DNA of 64,000 nt, taken from contig JBFHFS010000006.1 in assembly GCA_041583495.1 (NCBI GenBank), positions 62,001 through 126,000 on the forward strand, written 5' to 3'. The position numbers and the translations under genes were made by a program. This stretch comes from JBFHFS01 sp041583495. GTDB taxonomy: Bacteria; Bacteroidota; Bacteroidia; Bacteroidales; Marinilabiliaceae. The stretch's first letter is position 1; every line of letters begins with the position of its first letter. The notes beneath the pieces are model-generated. The model did no database searches. It saw only the letters and a list, made by a program, of their open reading frames with translations, and was not told where the DNA came from. Shown piece by piece: positions 48,332 to 57,380 of this stretch.

Positions 48332-49003
48332 TTACTTTTTTAATGATTGAATCGTTTGCATTAAGGTCTTTACTTTTAACGTCAGGTCGGCAAAGTTCCC
48401 TTCTTTGATGAGTTCTTTGGTGAATAATTTGCTTCCCATACCCACGCAGGTAACCCCCGCCTCGAACCATTGGGTCAGGTTTTCGCGTGAGGTATCGACC
48501 CCACCGGTAGGCATGATGTTGGTCCAGGGGCAGGGAGCTTTCACGCTTTTCACAAAAGAGGGACCGCCCACTTCCGAGGCGGGGAAAATTTTTACGAGCT
48601 CGGCGCCCAGCTCCTCAGCCCGGCCAATTTCCGAAAGGGTTCCGCATCCGGGGGCCCACATGATTTTACGGCGGTTACAGATGCGTGCCATGTCCTCGTT
48701 GAGTAAGGGGGAGACAATGAAATTGGCCCCTGCCTGGATGTAAAGGGCAGCCGTGGCCCCATCCACCACTGATCCGGCCCCCAGAATCATTCCCGGGAGT
48801 TCAGAAAGGGCATATTTATTGAGCTCGCTGAAGAGCTCATGGGCAAAGTCGCCCCGGTTAACCCATTCAAAAACGCGGATGCCGCCCTCGTAACAGGCTT
48901 TTAAAACCTGTTTAGAGGTTTCCAGGTGGGCGTTATAAAATACCGGCACGACGCCGGTCTCTTTCATTGTTTGAAAAACTTCTATTCTTGTGAATTTAGC
49001 CAT
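48332..49003 (-). CDS. kdgA: 2-keto-3-deoxy-6-phosphogluconate aldolase
   Basis: 223 residues from ATG 49003 (an upstream in-frame start adds 11 residues without support). Class I aldolase splitting KDPG into pyruvate and glyceraldehyde 3-phosphate. The Schiff-base Lys is in ELVKIFPA (Lys138), Glu46 sits in VFEW, and MPTGGV is the phosphate loop. Separated by 7 bp from the SDR gene. Also called eda. Confidence 0.95.
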   Translation of the reverse strand: MAKFTRIEVFQTMKETGVVPVFYNAHLETSKQVLKACYEGGIRVFEWVNRGDFAHELFSELNKYALSELPGMILGAGSVVDGATAALYIQAGANFIVSPLLNEDMARICNRRKIMWAPGCGTLSEIGRAEELGAELVKIFPASEVGGPSFVKSVKAPCPWTNIMPTGGVDTSRENLTQWFEAGVTCVGMGSKLFTKELIKEGNFADLTLKVKTLMQTIQSLKK

Positions 49004-49050
49004 GATGGTTGCTGTTGTGTTTTCTTTATAGATCAAGGTTTGTGACCAGC

Positions 49051-50085
49051 TTATCGGGATACTCTTCCCGAAGCATCGCCGCTCATGAGTTTCTCAACCT
49101 CCTCAACGGTTACTTCGTTAAAATCGCCCGGAATGGTGTGCTTCAGACAAGAGGCCGCCGTGGCAAAGTGGAGTGCTTTTTCGTCGTCCTGGTAGGTGAG
49201 CAAACCATAAATTAAGCCGCCCATGAATGAGTCGCCACCGCCTACCCGGTCAATGATGTGTGTGATTTGATAGGTGGGGGCGGAGATCAGCTTTTGGCCA
49301 TCGAAGAGAACTCCCGACCAGGTGTTGTGGTTGGCGCTGATGGAACCTCGCAAAGTGGTAATCACCTTTTTAACCCTGGGGTATTGTTGCATGATCTTTT
49401 GAGAGACACTGCGGTAGGCCTCGCCTTCTACCTGTCCGCCCTCCACATTTACGCCTTCGGGTTTGATGCCCAATACCATCTCGGCGTCTTCTTCGTTGCC
49501 CAACACCACATCGCAGCCAGCTACTAGTTGGGGCATCACTTCCCGGGCTTTCTTCCCGTATTTCCAAAGGTTTTTGCGGTAGTTGAGGTCGCACGATACG
49601 GTTATTCCTTTTTTGTTGGCGGCCTCGATGGCTTCAAGACAAACCTCAGCAGCCGATTGTGATACGGCAGGGGTAATTCCCGTCCAGTGAAACCAGTCAG
49701 CCCCTTCAAAGATGGCGTCCCAGTCGAATTGACCTCTCTCTACTTCCGAAAAGGATGAGTGGGAGCGGTCGTAAACCACCTTACTGGGACGGGCTACCGC
49801 CCCTGTTTCCAGGAAGTAGATGCCCAGTCGCTCGCCTCCGTAAAGGATATGGCGGGTGTCGATGCGATGCTTTTGAAGTTCCATCTCGCAGGCCCGGCCA
49901 ATATCGTTTTGTGGAAGCCGGCTTATAAAGGCCGCATTCAGCCCATAGTTGGCCAGAGAGGCCGCTACGTTGGCTTCACCACCTCCAAAGTTTATCTCAA
50001 AAGCGTTGGCTTGCATAAATCGTTGATAGCCTGGAGTGGAAAGCCTTAACATGATTTCCCCAAAGGTAACAATACGTTTGCTCAT
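49051..50085 (-). CDS. kdgK: 2-keto-3-deoxygluconate kinase
   Basis: 344 residues, PfkB family. Motifs GEIMLRLSTPG, INFGGGEANVAASL (sugar-acid site), SCDLNYRKNLW, GNEEDAEMVLG and DRVGGGDSFMGG with catalytic Asp285. These match standard KdgK enzymes, so this copy is the clear KDG kinase of the operon. It links UxuA and KduD products to KdgA, whose gene follows after 47 bp. Confidence 0.94.
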   Translation of the reverse strand: MSKRIVTFGEIMLRLSTPGYQRFMQANAFEINFGGGEANVAASLANYGLNAAFISRLPQNDIGRACEMELQKHRIDTRHILYGGERLGIYFLETGAVARPSKVVYDRSHSSFSEVERGQFDWDAIFEGADWFHWTGITPAVSQSAAEVCLEAIEAANKKGITVSCDLNYRKNLWKYGKKAREVMPQLVAGCDVVLGNEEDAEMVLGIKPEGVNVEGGQVEGEAYRSVSQKIMQQYPRVKKVITTLRGSISANHNTWSGVLFDGQKLISAPTYQITHIIDRVGGGDSFMGGLIYGLLTYQDDEKALHFATAASCLKHTIPGDFNEVTVEEVEKLMSGDASGRVSR

Positions 50086-50139
50086 GGATGTAGTAAGTTT
50101 AATCAGGTATTTTTAGAATCTCTTTTATATTTGGAGTGC

Positions 50140-51534
50140 TTAAAACTTGAAGTAATCTTTGGCGTTTTGGTAACAGATACCTTCAATAACGGACTTTAAC
50201 AGCTCCCGGTCGTTGGGGATGTGCCCCTTGTCTACTTCATTTCCCAGGTAATTGCACAGGATGCGTCTGAAATACTCATGCCGTGGGAACGAGAGAAAAC
50301 TTCTGGAGTCTGTTACCATTCCCACAAAGCGACTCAACAAACCGAGGGCCGAAAGATCTTTGAGTTGCTCTTCCATGCCGGTTTTCTGATCTAAAAACCA
50401 CCAGGCGGCTCCGAATTGGATTTTTCCCTTTATGGAGCCGTCCTGAAAGTTGCCGATCATGGTTCCCAACATCGCGTTGTCGGCGGGGTTCAAGTTGTAG
50501 AGGATGGTCTTTGTCAGTTGATCGGTTTGGTCAAGGCTATTGAGAAAACCGGCTATCTTGTAACTGTCCTGTGGATTGCCAATGGAGTCATAGCCCGTGT
50601 CGGGCCCTAAAAGGTTAAACATGCGGGTGTTGTTGTTGCGCATGGCGCCCATGTGAAACTGCTGTACCCAGCCCCGCTTATGATTCATTCGGCAGAGCTC
50701 CCGCATGAGAAGGAAACGAAAATTCTCGGTTTCGCCGGCATCGGGAAGGAGCCCATTTAATACTTTTTGGAAGGTTTGTTCCGGGTCGGCCCCTGCATCA
50801 TTCGAATAATACATTCTTTCAAGGCCGTGATCAGATGCCCGACAACCCATCTCGTGAAAGTAGGCATGACGACTGTCGATGACAGCCACAAGATCTGCAA
50901 AGGTTTGGATTGACTTTCCTGAGACTTGTTCCAGTTTTCTTAAATAGGCCACGAAGACCTCCGGCTGGTCTATCTTTAATAGGTTGTCGGGGCGGAAGGT
51001 AGGAACCACCTTCACGCTAAAGTCACGTAGTGAAGCATGATGCTCCAGCGAATCGGCCGGGTCATCTGTTGTGCCCACCAACTCAACGTTCATTTTGTTG
51101 AGCAGATTTTTTACCGATAAATCTTTGTTCTGCAACATGGCCGATGCCGTGTGATATATCTTATCCGCTGTTTTGGGATTGAGCTGTTCGTAGATGTTAA
51201 AATGTCGGGCCAGCTCCAGGTGTGTCCAGTGATACAAAGGATTTCCAATGGTGTAAGGAACGGTCGCGGCCCATTGGATGAACTTGTCGTAAAAGGAAGC
51301 GCTCCCGGTGATGTAATTTTCGTTGATGCCATTGGTGCGCATGGCCCTCCATTTATAATGATCGCCTTCCAGCCAAACCTGTCCCAGGTTGTCGAACTGA
51401 TGATCGGTGGCAATTAGCTCGGGGGATAGGTGGCAGTGAAAGTCAATGATGGGAAGACTTTTGGCATAATCGTGAAATAAGTCACGGGCCGTTTTGGCTT
51501 CCAGAACGAAATCGGGGTGGATGAATTTTTTCAT
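50140..51534 (-). CDS. uxaC: Uronate isomerase (glucuronate/galacturonate isomerase)
   Basis: 464 residues. Converts D-glucuronate to D-fructuronate (and galacturonate to tagaturonate). Amidohydrolase fold with the metal motif IIDFHCHLSPELIA, the WWFLDQKTGMEEQL segment and DSRSFLSFPRHEYFRRILC. First gene of the minus-strand operon, with a promoter and palindrome just upstream. Only the fructuronate/mannonate branch genes are present in the window, so glucuronate is favoured. Confidence 0.97.
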   Translation of the reverse strand: MKKFIHPDFVLEAKTARDLFHDYAKSLPIIDFHCHLSPELIATDHQFDNLGQVWLEGDHYKWRAMRTNGINENYITGSASFYDKFIQWAATVPYTIGNPLYHWTHLELARHFNIYEQLNPKTADKIYHTASAMLQNKDLSVKNLLNKMNVELVGTTDDPADSLEHHASLRDFSVKVVPTFRPDNLLKIDQPEVFVAYLRKLEQVSGKSIQTFADLVAVIDSRHAYFHEMGCRASDHGLERMYYSNDAGADPEQTFQKVLNGLLPDAGETENFRFLLMRELCRMNHKRGWVQQFHMGAMRNNNTRMFNLLGPDTGYDSIGNPQDSYKIAGFLNSLDQTDQLTKTILYNLNPADNAMLGTMIGNFQDGSIKGKIQFGAAWWFLDQKTGMEEQLKDLSALGLLSRFVGMVTDSRSFLSFPRHEYFRRILCNYLGNEVDKGHIPNDRELLKSVIEGICYQNAKDYFKF

Positions 51535-51548
51535 GAATGTTGGGTGTT

Positions 51549-51560
51549 TCCGTTAACGGA
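51549..51560. promoter_or_regulatory. Perfect 12-bp palindrome at the uxaC start site, probable operator
   Basis: TCCGTTAACGGA is a perfect inverted repeat, 15 bp upstream of the uxaC start codon and 2 bp past the -7 box, so it would cover the transcription start. A LacI-type regulator is the likely ligand. Confidence 0.6.
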
Positions 51561-51562
51561 CA

Positions 51563-51594
51563 CGAAGGTAAATTTTTATTCTGTAGACACCAAA
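51563..51594 (-). promoter_or_regulatory. Bacteroidota promoter of the uxaC operon
   Basis: On the minus strand TTTG (51591-51594) and TACCTTCG (51563-51570) are 20 bp apart, close to -33 TTTG and -7 TAnnTTTG with one mismatch. Confidence 0.55.
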
Positions 51595-51827
51595 CGAATA
51601 GAAGTGTTTTTCAGCTATTTATTCCGGAAAAAAATTGAATTGTTTCCGTGGAATCCAAATGAAAATTCTGACATGTATTGAAAGACAGATGATTGGGAGG
51701 GGTTGACGTGTTTTTGTCAGGCTGGGTTGTTGACTTTTGGTGTTGGGGTTTCCTGTTGTTTTAAGGTCGAAATCTACAGCTTATGCTTGCATGATTTTTG
51801 GGATATAAAATAAAAGAGAAGAAAAAA

Positions 51828-51859
51828 TTGTGTTATTTGTGCAAACGTTTGTATTTTTG
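51828..51859 (+). promoter_or_regulatory. Promoter of the second lacI-type gene with embedded operator
   Basis: TTG (51828-51830) and TATTTTTG (51852-51859) are 21 bp apart, matching the Bacteroidota pattern. The palindrome CAAACGTTTG (51842-51851), a LacI-family-type operator core, fills the spacer next to the -7 box and ends 26 bp before the gene. This suggests autoregulation and possibly control of the following kdu genes. Confidence 0.6.
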
Positions 51860-51877
51860 CTGTTGTAATTACTTTTT

Positions 51878-52909
51878 ATGGCAAAACAACAAATCACTAT
51901 ATCCGATATCGCGCAGGCGTTGGGGGTTACTCCCTCTACCGTCTCCAGAGCGCTGGCAGGGAATCTGCGGGTGAGTGCAGCCACCCGCCAACGGGTTGCC
52001 GATATGGCGGCTAAGATGGGGTATCAGCCCAATGTGCTAGCTTCTTCGTTGCGGCGGGGGACAAGTGATACGGTTGGTATGGTTCTGCCCAGGGTGAATC
52101 GCCATTTTTTTAGCCATGTGATTAGCGGCGTGGAAGCGCTTCTTAATCCGGGAGGTTTCAACTTGTTGATTTGTCAGACACACGAGCAATTGGCCCAGGA
52201 AAAGAAAGCCTTAAGAACCTTTCTGAACAACCGGGTGGGCGCAGTAATTGTCTCTCATTCCATAGAAACCAGCAGTTTTGAGCACTTAATGGAGGTGGTG
52301 GAGGAGGGCACACCTCTGGTGCAGTTCGACCGTACCTCCAGGGTCGTTCCGGGTGTACGTATTGTAAATGATAATTTTTTGGGGGGTCTTAGTGCCACCC
52401 GGCATCTGATAAAACAAGGCTGCCGAAGAATTGTCCATATGGCCGGAGCCCTCCATGTGACTGTCTATAAAGAGCGCCTGGAGGGTTATCGATATGCCCT
52501 TGAGGAGGCGGGGATACCCTACGATCCTTCGTTGGTGGTGGAGAATTGTATTACTCAGGAGGCCGGCTTCGAGGGGGTTGATCGTTTGTTTTCCACGCAT
52601 CCGTTGGATGGCATTTTTGCCGCCAGTGATTATTCTGCCCTGGGCGCCCTGAGCTGGCTGAAAAGCCGGAAGGTGAAGATCCCGGATGAGGTGCGTGTGG
52701 TGGGTTTTGCCAATGAGCCATTTGCCGAATTAATTGAGCCTGCTCTTTCCTCGGTGGAGCAAAATGCCTTTGAAATGGGTAATCAGATCGCACGGGTGGT
52801 GATGAGTTATCTGAGAAACCAGGAGGTGCCCGATGAGGAAATTCAAGTGCCAGTTCGATTGATGGTGCGGGGTTCTTCTGAAAATATTACTCTAATGAGT
52901 CAGCCTTAG
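51878..52909 (+). CDS. LacI-family transcriptional regulator (second)
   Basis: 343 residues with the classical helix-turn-helix ISDIAQALGVTPSTVSRALAGN and hinge PNVLASSLRRG, then the effector-binding domain (GMVLPRVNRHFFSHVISGVE). Divergent from the uxaC operon (343 bp between them) and 44 bp before kduI, so it is placed to control both directions. Probable effector: a uronate intermediate such as KDG, by analogy with other kdu/uxu regulators. Different in hinge and helix from the regulator at 38083. Confidence 0.93.
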   Translation: MAKQQITISDIAQALGVTPSTVSRALAGNLRVSAATRQRVADMAAKMGYQPNVLASSLRRGTSDTVGMVLPRVNRHFFSHVISGVEALLNPGGFNLLICQTHEQLAQEKKALRTFLNNRVGAVIVSHSIETSSFEHLMEVVEEGTPLVQFDRTSRVVPGVRIVNDNFLGGLSATRHLIKQGCRRIVHMAGALHVTVYKERLEGYRYALEEAGIPYDPSLVVENCITQEAGFEGVDRLFSTHPLDGIFAASDYSALGALSWLKSRKVKIPDEVRVVGFANEPFAELIEPALSSVEQNAFEMGNQIARVVMSYLRNQEVPDEEIQVPVRLMVRGSSENITLMSQP

Positions 52910-52953
52910 AAACCATCTTTTATTAGAATGTTTAATCTTTAAAATCTTATATT

Positions 52954-53790
52954 ATGAATTGGGAATTGAGATATGCGGCCAATCCTGTCGATGCAAAAGG
53001 GTATGATACCGAACGTCTTCGGAAGGACTTTCTGATAGAAAAGGTTATGGAGCCGGGAAAAATAAATGTGGTGTATTCCCTTTATGACCGGTTTGTTGTG
53101 GGAGGGGCTGTTCCTGTGGAATCGCCCTTAAAGCTTGAGCCTTTCGATGAGCTAAAGGCCGACTATTTTCTGCAGCGACGTGAATTAGGGATTATTAACG
53201 TTGGTGGAGAGGCATTGATTACCATCGATGGTCAGAAGTTTTCCCTGGGCTTCAAGGAGGCATTGTATGTTGGAAGTGGAAATAAAGAGGTCGTTTTTGC
53301 TTCAGTAGATAAGGCTAAACCCGCTCATCTCTACCTGAACTCTGCCCCCGCCCATATGTCCTTTCCTACTAAGAAGATTACGCTGGCCGACGCCGAGGTG
53401 GCAGAAATGGGTTCGCTCGAATCTTCCAACCACAGAGTTATCAATAAGTTGATCGTCAACAGCGTGGTGAAGACCTGCCAGTTGCAAATGGGAATGACTG
53501 CTTTGCAGCCCGGAAGTGTTTGGAATACCATGCCTGCTCATACGCATACCCGCCGGATGGAAGCTTACTTCTATTTTGAAGTTCCACAGGATCAGGCCAT
53601 TTGTCACTTCATGGGGCAGCCTCAGGAAACCCGCCATATTTGGATGAAGAATGAGCAGGCGGTGCTTTCCCCCTCGTGGAGTATCCATAGTGCTGCAGGA
53701 ACCTCTAATTACATCTTTATCTGGGGTATGGCAGGCGAAAATCTCGACTATGGAGATATGGATAAGGCTAATCCCAATGAACTGAAATAG
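52954..53790 (+). CDS. kduI: 5-keto-4-deoxyuronate isomerase
   Basis: 278 residues. Isomerises 5-keto-4-deoxyuronate, released from unsaturated uronic acids, to 2,5-diketo-3-deoxygluconate. Cupin fold with the zinc-binding stretch NTMPAHTHTRRMEAYFYF; N-terminal RKDFLIEKVMEPGKIN is also typical. It acts on the product of the GH105 enzyme encoded two genes downstream. 23 bp before kduD. Confidence 0.97.
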   Translation: MNWELRYAANPVDAKGYDTERLRKDFLIEKVMEPGKINVVYSLYDRFVVGGAVPVESPLKLEPFDELKADYFLQRRELGIINVGGEALITIDGQKFSLGFKEALYVGSGNKEVVFASVDKAKPAHLYLNSAPAHMSFPTKKITLADAEVAEMGSLESSNHRVINKLIVNSVVKTCQLQMGMTALQPGSVWNTMPAHTHTRRMEAYFYFEVPQDQAICHFMGQPQETRHIWMKNEQAVLSPSWSIHSAAGTSNYIFIWGMAGENLDYGDMDKANPNELK

Positions 53791-53813
53791 TTAAACAATA
53801 AAAAATTTTAGAC

Positions 53814-54620
53814 ATGAGTAAAATGAACGAATTGTTCGATCTTAGTGGTAAAGTAGCCTTAGTTACAGGAGGTACCCATGGCATTGGTATGGCCATCGCA
53901 AAGGTGTTGGGAAGTGCAGGCGCGAAAATAGTGGTAAACGATCTTTCCCAAGAGAAGCTGGACGCCTGTAAGAAGGAGTATGCCTCTGCGGGGATAGACG
54001 CCTTTACCCTGGTATTTAATGTAACCAATGAGGAAGATGTCGATAAAGGGATTTCCCTGATCGAGGAGAAGGTCGGTCCCATTGATATTCTGGTTAACAA
54101 CGCCGGTATCATCAAGAGGATTCCCATACTGGATATGCCTGTGGCTGATTTTAAACAGGTGATTGACGTGGATCTGGTGGCTCCTCTAATCGTCGCTAAG
54201 CGGGTTGCCCCTGGTATGATAAAGAGAAGAAGCGGGAAAATTATCAATATGTGTTCCATGATGAGTGTGTATGGTCGGAACTCTGTGTCGGCCTATGCTT
54301 CGGCCAAGGGAGGACTCAAGCTGCTTACGGCTAACATGACCTGCGAATGGGCCAAATACAATGTTCAGATTAACGGCATTGGGCCGGGGTATATTGCGAC
54401 CTCACAAACCGCCCCTATCCGTGAAAACGGACACCCTTTCAACGATTTGGTGATGACCCGTACACCCGCCGGACGCTGGGGTGAACCCGAAGATGTTGGT
54501 AATGCAGCTCTTTTCCTGGCCAGTAAAGCCAGTGATTTTGTCAATGGTCACGTGTTGTACGTGGATGGAGGTATTCTGGCAAACTTTGGATATGTAAAAG
54601 GAGAAAATGATTTGGACTAA
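53814..54620 (+). CDS. kduD: 2-deoxy-D-gluconate 3-dehydrogenase
   Basis: 268 residues, SDR family: VTGGTHGIGMAIA, DILVNNAGIIKR, YASAKGG with the catalytic Tyr and Lys, and YVDGGILANFGYV at the end. Reduces 2,5-diketo-3-deoxygluconate to KDG, which the kinase encoded in the divergent operon takes on. Follows kduI closely, so one transcript. Confidence 0.95.
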   Translation: MSKMNELFDLSGKVALVTGGTHGIGMAIAKVLGSAGAKIVVNDLSQEKLDACKKEYASAGIDAFTLVFNVTNEEDVDKGISLIEEKVGPIDILVNNAGIIKRIPILDMPVADFKQVIDVDLVAPLIVAKRVAPGMIKRRSGKIINMCSMMSVYGRNSVSAYASAKGGLKLLTANMTCEWAKYNVQINGIGPGYIATSQTAPIRENGHPFNDLVMTRTPAGRWGEPEDVGNAALFLASKASDFVNGHVLYVDGGILANFGYVKGENDLD

Positions 54621-54783
54621 TCGGTAGTCATAAAGCTTCGGATATTTTTGTTCGAACCAGCTAAATCCCAAAGGCCTTAGATTTCTTGCTTTTGTTGTGT
54701 TTTGATCTATAATCGACTCGAACCTTAAAGGGTCAGAGCGCTATGTTTTGCTTATTGTTTATTAATTTTTTGAACCCAAAATT

Positions 54784-57213
54784 ATGCAGTTACCTAATTC
54801 TTTCATAAGACTTTTAATCGTGTCTTTGAGTGGGCTCCTTATGGCCACCGGATTTAGTAAGGGTCAGGAACCTCTTACTTTTAGACAAAAAACAGCCTTC
54901 GACAGGGAGGTGATCCTTGAGTCCATGTACAGTGCCAAGGAATGGCAGGAAGCCCAGCATGAAGGGCCCGTGCCCACCAACTGGCTTACGGGAACCCTTT
55001 ATACGGGTGTGTTTGCATGTTTTGAGGCTACGGGAAAGACTGAGTTTCTGGATGCCGCCAGGGAGTGGTGCATAGCGGCCGACTGGCGCTGTGGTGAAAC
55101 GCGACCTCTTCATGCCGATGATATCTGTAGTTCGCAGACTTTTCTGGATGTTTATAGTCACGATAAAGATCCTTCCCAGATCGGGCCTATTAAGGACTTG
55201 ATTGATCAGTATTACGTTGGCGCCGGGGTTATTGATCGAAAATTGATGGGGCACTCCATCTGGAAAGAAGCCTCCCGACCGTTTACCGGCCGAAATTTGT
55301 GGTGGTGGTGCGATGCATTGTACATGGCGCCTCCTGTACTGGCACGGTTAGGAACGCATACAGGGGATTCTAAATATTTCGACCTCCTTCATAAATACTA
55401 TTGGGATGCTAAGGCCTTTTTATTCGATCCTGAGGAGCATTTGTTTTACCGCGACCAGGGTGCTTTCCCTGAAAAAACAGGAAATGGAAAAAAACTTTTT
55501 TGGGGCCGGGGCAATGGCTGGGTAGTGGGTGGCCTGGTTCGTACACTGGATTATTTGCCCGATAGCGATCCAATGAAAAAACAATATCTCCAACTGTTTC
55601 AGGAGATGATGCTGACGATTGCCAAATATCAAAAAGAAGACGGATTATGGAGCGCTTCCCTTAACGATCCCAAATGGTTACCTGAACCTGAAACCAGCGC
55701 CTCTTCGTTTTTTACCTTTGCTTTGGCCGCCGGAATCAATCGCGGCTGGCTGGATTCAAAGGTTTATTTGCCGGTTTTGATCAAAGGGTGGGAAGGCTTG
55801 TTGGGCTGTTTGCGTGAAGACGGAAAACTTGAATGGGCACAATTGGTGGATTATGCCCCCCGAACGGTTCGGCACGAAGACCATAAGAATTACGCACAGG
55901 GAGCGTTTCTGCTGGCTGCTTCCGAAATCTACAAACTCAACTTAACCCCCAAAAAGTACCAGGAAAGTATCGGCGATAAACGCATCATCACTTTTTCGAA
56001 AGAGGGGGCCTGGACCTGGTATAATGATGAACGGGTGGTTTTCTGGAACGATTATCTGGTTTTAGGCAATGTAAATAACCAGGGTGAGAGTTCGGTTACT
56101 CAGTATTTGCTGCCCGGGAAATCCTCCGGGGATCGCTTGAAATCCTTCCCGCTGAGTACCTGGAAGGAGAAAGATGACCATAATAATCCCGCCTTGCTTC
56201 CTTTGAGTAAGGATCGTTTGCTGGCTGTGTATGCACGACACGGCACAAAAAGTGAATTTAACAGTCGGATCATCTCCGGAAGATTCCAAATAGGACCGGA
56301 GGATACGGTTGCCCGGGAGGCAAGGGTGACCTATTCGAACCTCTACCGGCTGGAGGCGGAAAATGGTCGTGTGTATAACTTTTTCCGTGGGAAAGGGTGG
56401 AACCCAAATATGGTCACCAGTGATGACCAGGGTGCTACCTGGTCGGATGCTCTCGAATTGTTTCGGTCGGGTGACAATTCTACCCGTCCCTATGTGAAGT
56501 ATGCCAGCGATAATCAGGAGCGGATCGACCTTTTTTATACCGATGGACATCCTCGTGACGAAGCGGAAAATAATGTTTACCATGTATTCTATCAGAAAGG
56601 GAACCTGTTTAAAAGCAATGGAAAAAAGATTCGTTCTCTGGAGGCAATAAAGAGTGACCCCTTGAGTCCTAAGGAAGGGACCATGATTTTTGATGGCTCG
56701 GGAACGGATGGTCGTGGCTGGGTGCATGACTTTGAACGAGGCGAAAATGGTGAATTGGCCGGGGTTTTTATCTCCTCACCCGATGGAGATGAAGGTCTGG
56801 ACTTGCGCTATCGGTATGCCTGGTTTAATCCCGGGAAGAAGAGATGGAATAATTATGAAATGGCCTTTGCCGGACCCCATCTTTATGTTCCCGAGAATCA
56901 TTATGCCGGCGGGATTTGCATCGATCCGGCCGATATCAATGTGGTCTATCTCTCTTCGTCTCTTAATCCTTCCACCGGAAAACCCAATGGGACCGGTAAG
57001 TTTCAGATTTTTAAAGGCATCACCGCCGATCATGGACAAACCTGGACGTTCGAACAACTGACCTTTGATCTTAAACACGACAATCTGCGACCCGTTGTTC
57101 CCCGAAACAGGCCTGAGGATATTGAAGAGTGTGTGGTCTGGTTTAGAGGGGATTATCAAACCTATACCGATTACAATTGTGAAATTGTGGGTTTTATCAG
57201 CGGAATAAAATAG
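54784..57213 (+). CDS. GH105 unsaturated glycuronyl hydrolase fused to a BNR-type beta-propeller
   Basis: 809 residues with a signal peptide (LIVSLSGLLMATGFSKG). Residues about 40-395 are a GH105 (alpha/alpha)6 barrel: LHADDICSSQTFLDVY and WWCDALYMAPP with Asp177 in the catalytic position, RGNGWVVGGLVRTL. GH105 removes the unsaturated uronate left by polysaccharide lyases. Residues about 405-809 form a propeller of BNR_4 type: DDHNNPALLPLSKDRLLAVYARHG, SNLYRLEAENGRVYNFFRG, MVTSDDQGATWSD, ITADHGQTWTF. Similar propellers occur in PL24/PL25-like lyases, so the fusion may couple chain cleavage with removal of the new end; that second activity is inference. Upstream gap of 163 bp. Confidence 0.82.
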   Translation: MQLPNSFIRLLIVSLSGLLMATGFSKGQEPLTFRQKTAFDREVILESMYSAKEWQEAQHEGPVPTNWLTGTLYTGVFACFEATGKTEFLDAAREWCIAADWRCGETRPLHADDICSSQTFLDVYSHDKDPSQIGPIKDLIDQYYVGAGVIDRKLMGHSIWKEASRPFTGRNLWWWCDALYMAPPVLARLGTHTGDSKYFDLLHKYYWDAKAFLFDPEEHLFYRDQGAFPEKTGNGKKLFWGRGNGWVVGGLVRTLDYLPDSDPMKKQYLQLFQEMMLTIAKYQKEDGLWSASLNDPKWLPEPETSASSFFTFALAAGINRGWLDSKVYLPVLIKGWEGLLGCLREDGKLEWAQLVDYAPRTVRHEDHKNYAQGAFLLAASEIYKLNLTPKKYQESIGDKRIITFSKEGAWTWYNDERVVFWNDYLVLGNVNNQGESSVTQYLLPGKSSGDRLKSFPLSTWKEKDDHNNPALLPLSKDRLLAVYARHGTKSEFNSRIISGRFQIGPEDTVAREARVTYSNLYRLEAENGRVYNFFRGKGWNPNMVTSDDQGATWSDALELFRSGDNSTRPYVKYASDNQERIDLFYTDGHPRDEAENNVYHVFYQKGNLFKSNGKKIRSLEAIKSDPLSPKEGTMIFDGSGTDGRGWVHDFERGENGELAGVFISSPDGDEGLDLRYRYAWFNPGKKRWNNYEMAFAGPHLYVPENHYAGGICIDPADINVVYLSSSLNPSTGKPNGTGKFQIFKGITADHGQTWTFEQLTFDLKHDNLRPVVPRNRPEDIEECVVWFRGDYQTYTDYNCEIVGFISGIK

Positions 57214-57380
57214 CCCTTGGGGAGAGAATATTGGGATTCAGGAAATTACCTGGAGCGAACCGAAAATCCCCAATAAATTTAATCTCGTGAACAATAAAAG
57301 TTAAAGCCGGTGCAACTTGAGCACTTAAACGAAAAATAGATTTTTACCGGACAATAGTGAACCGGATTAATAAAAACATT

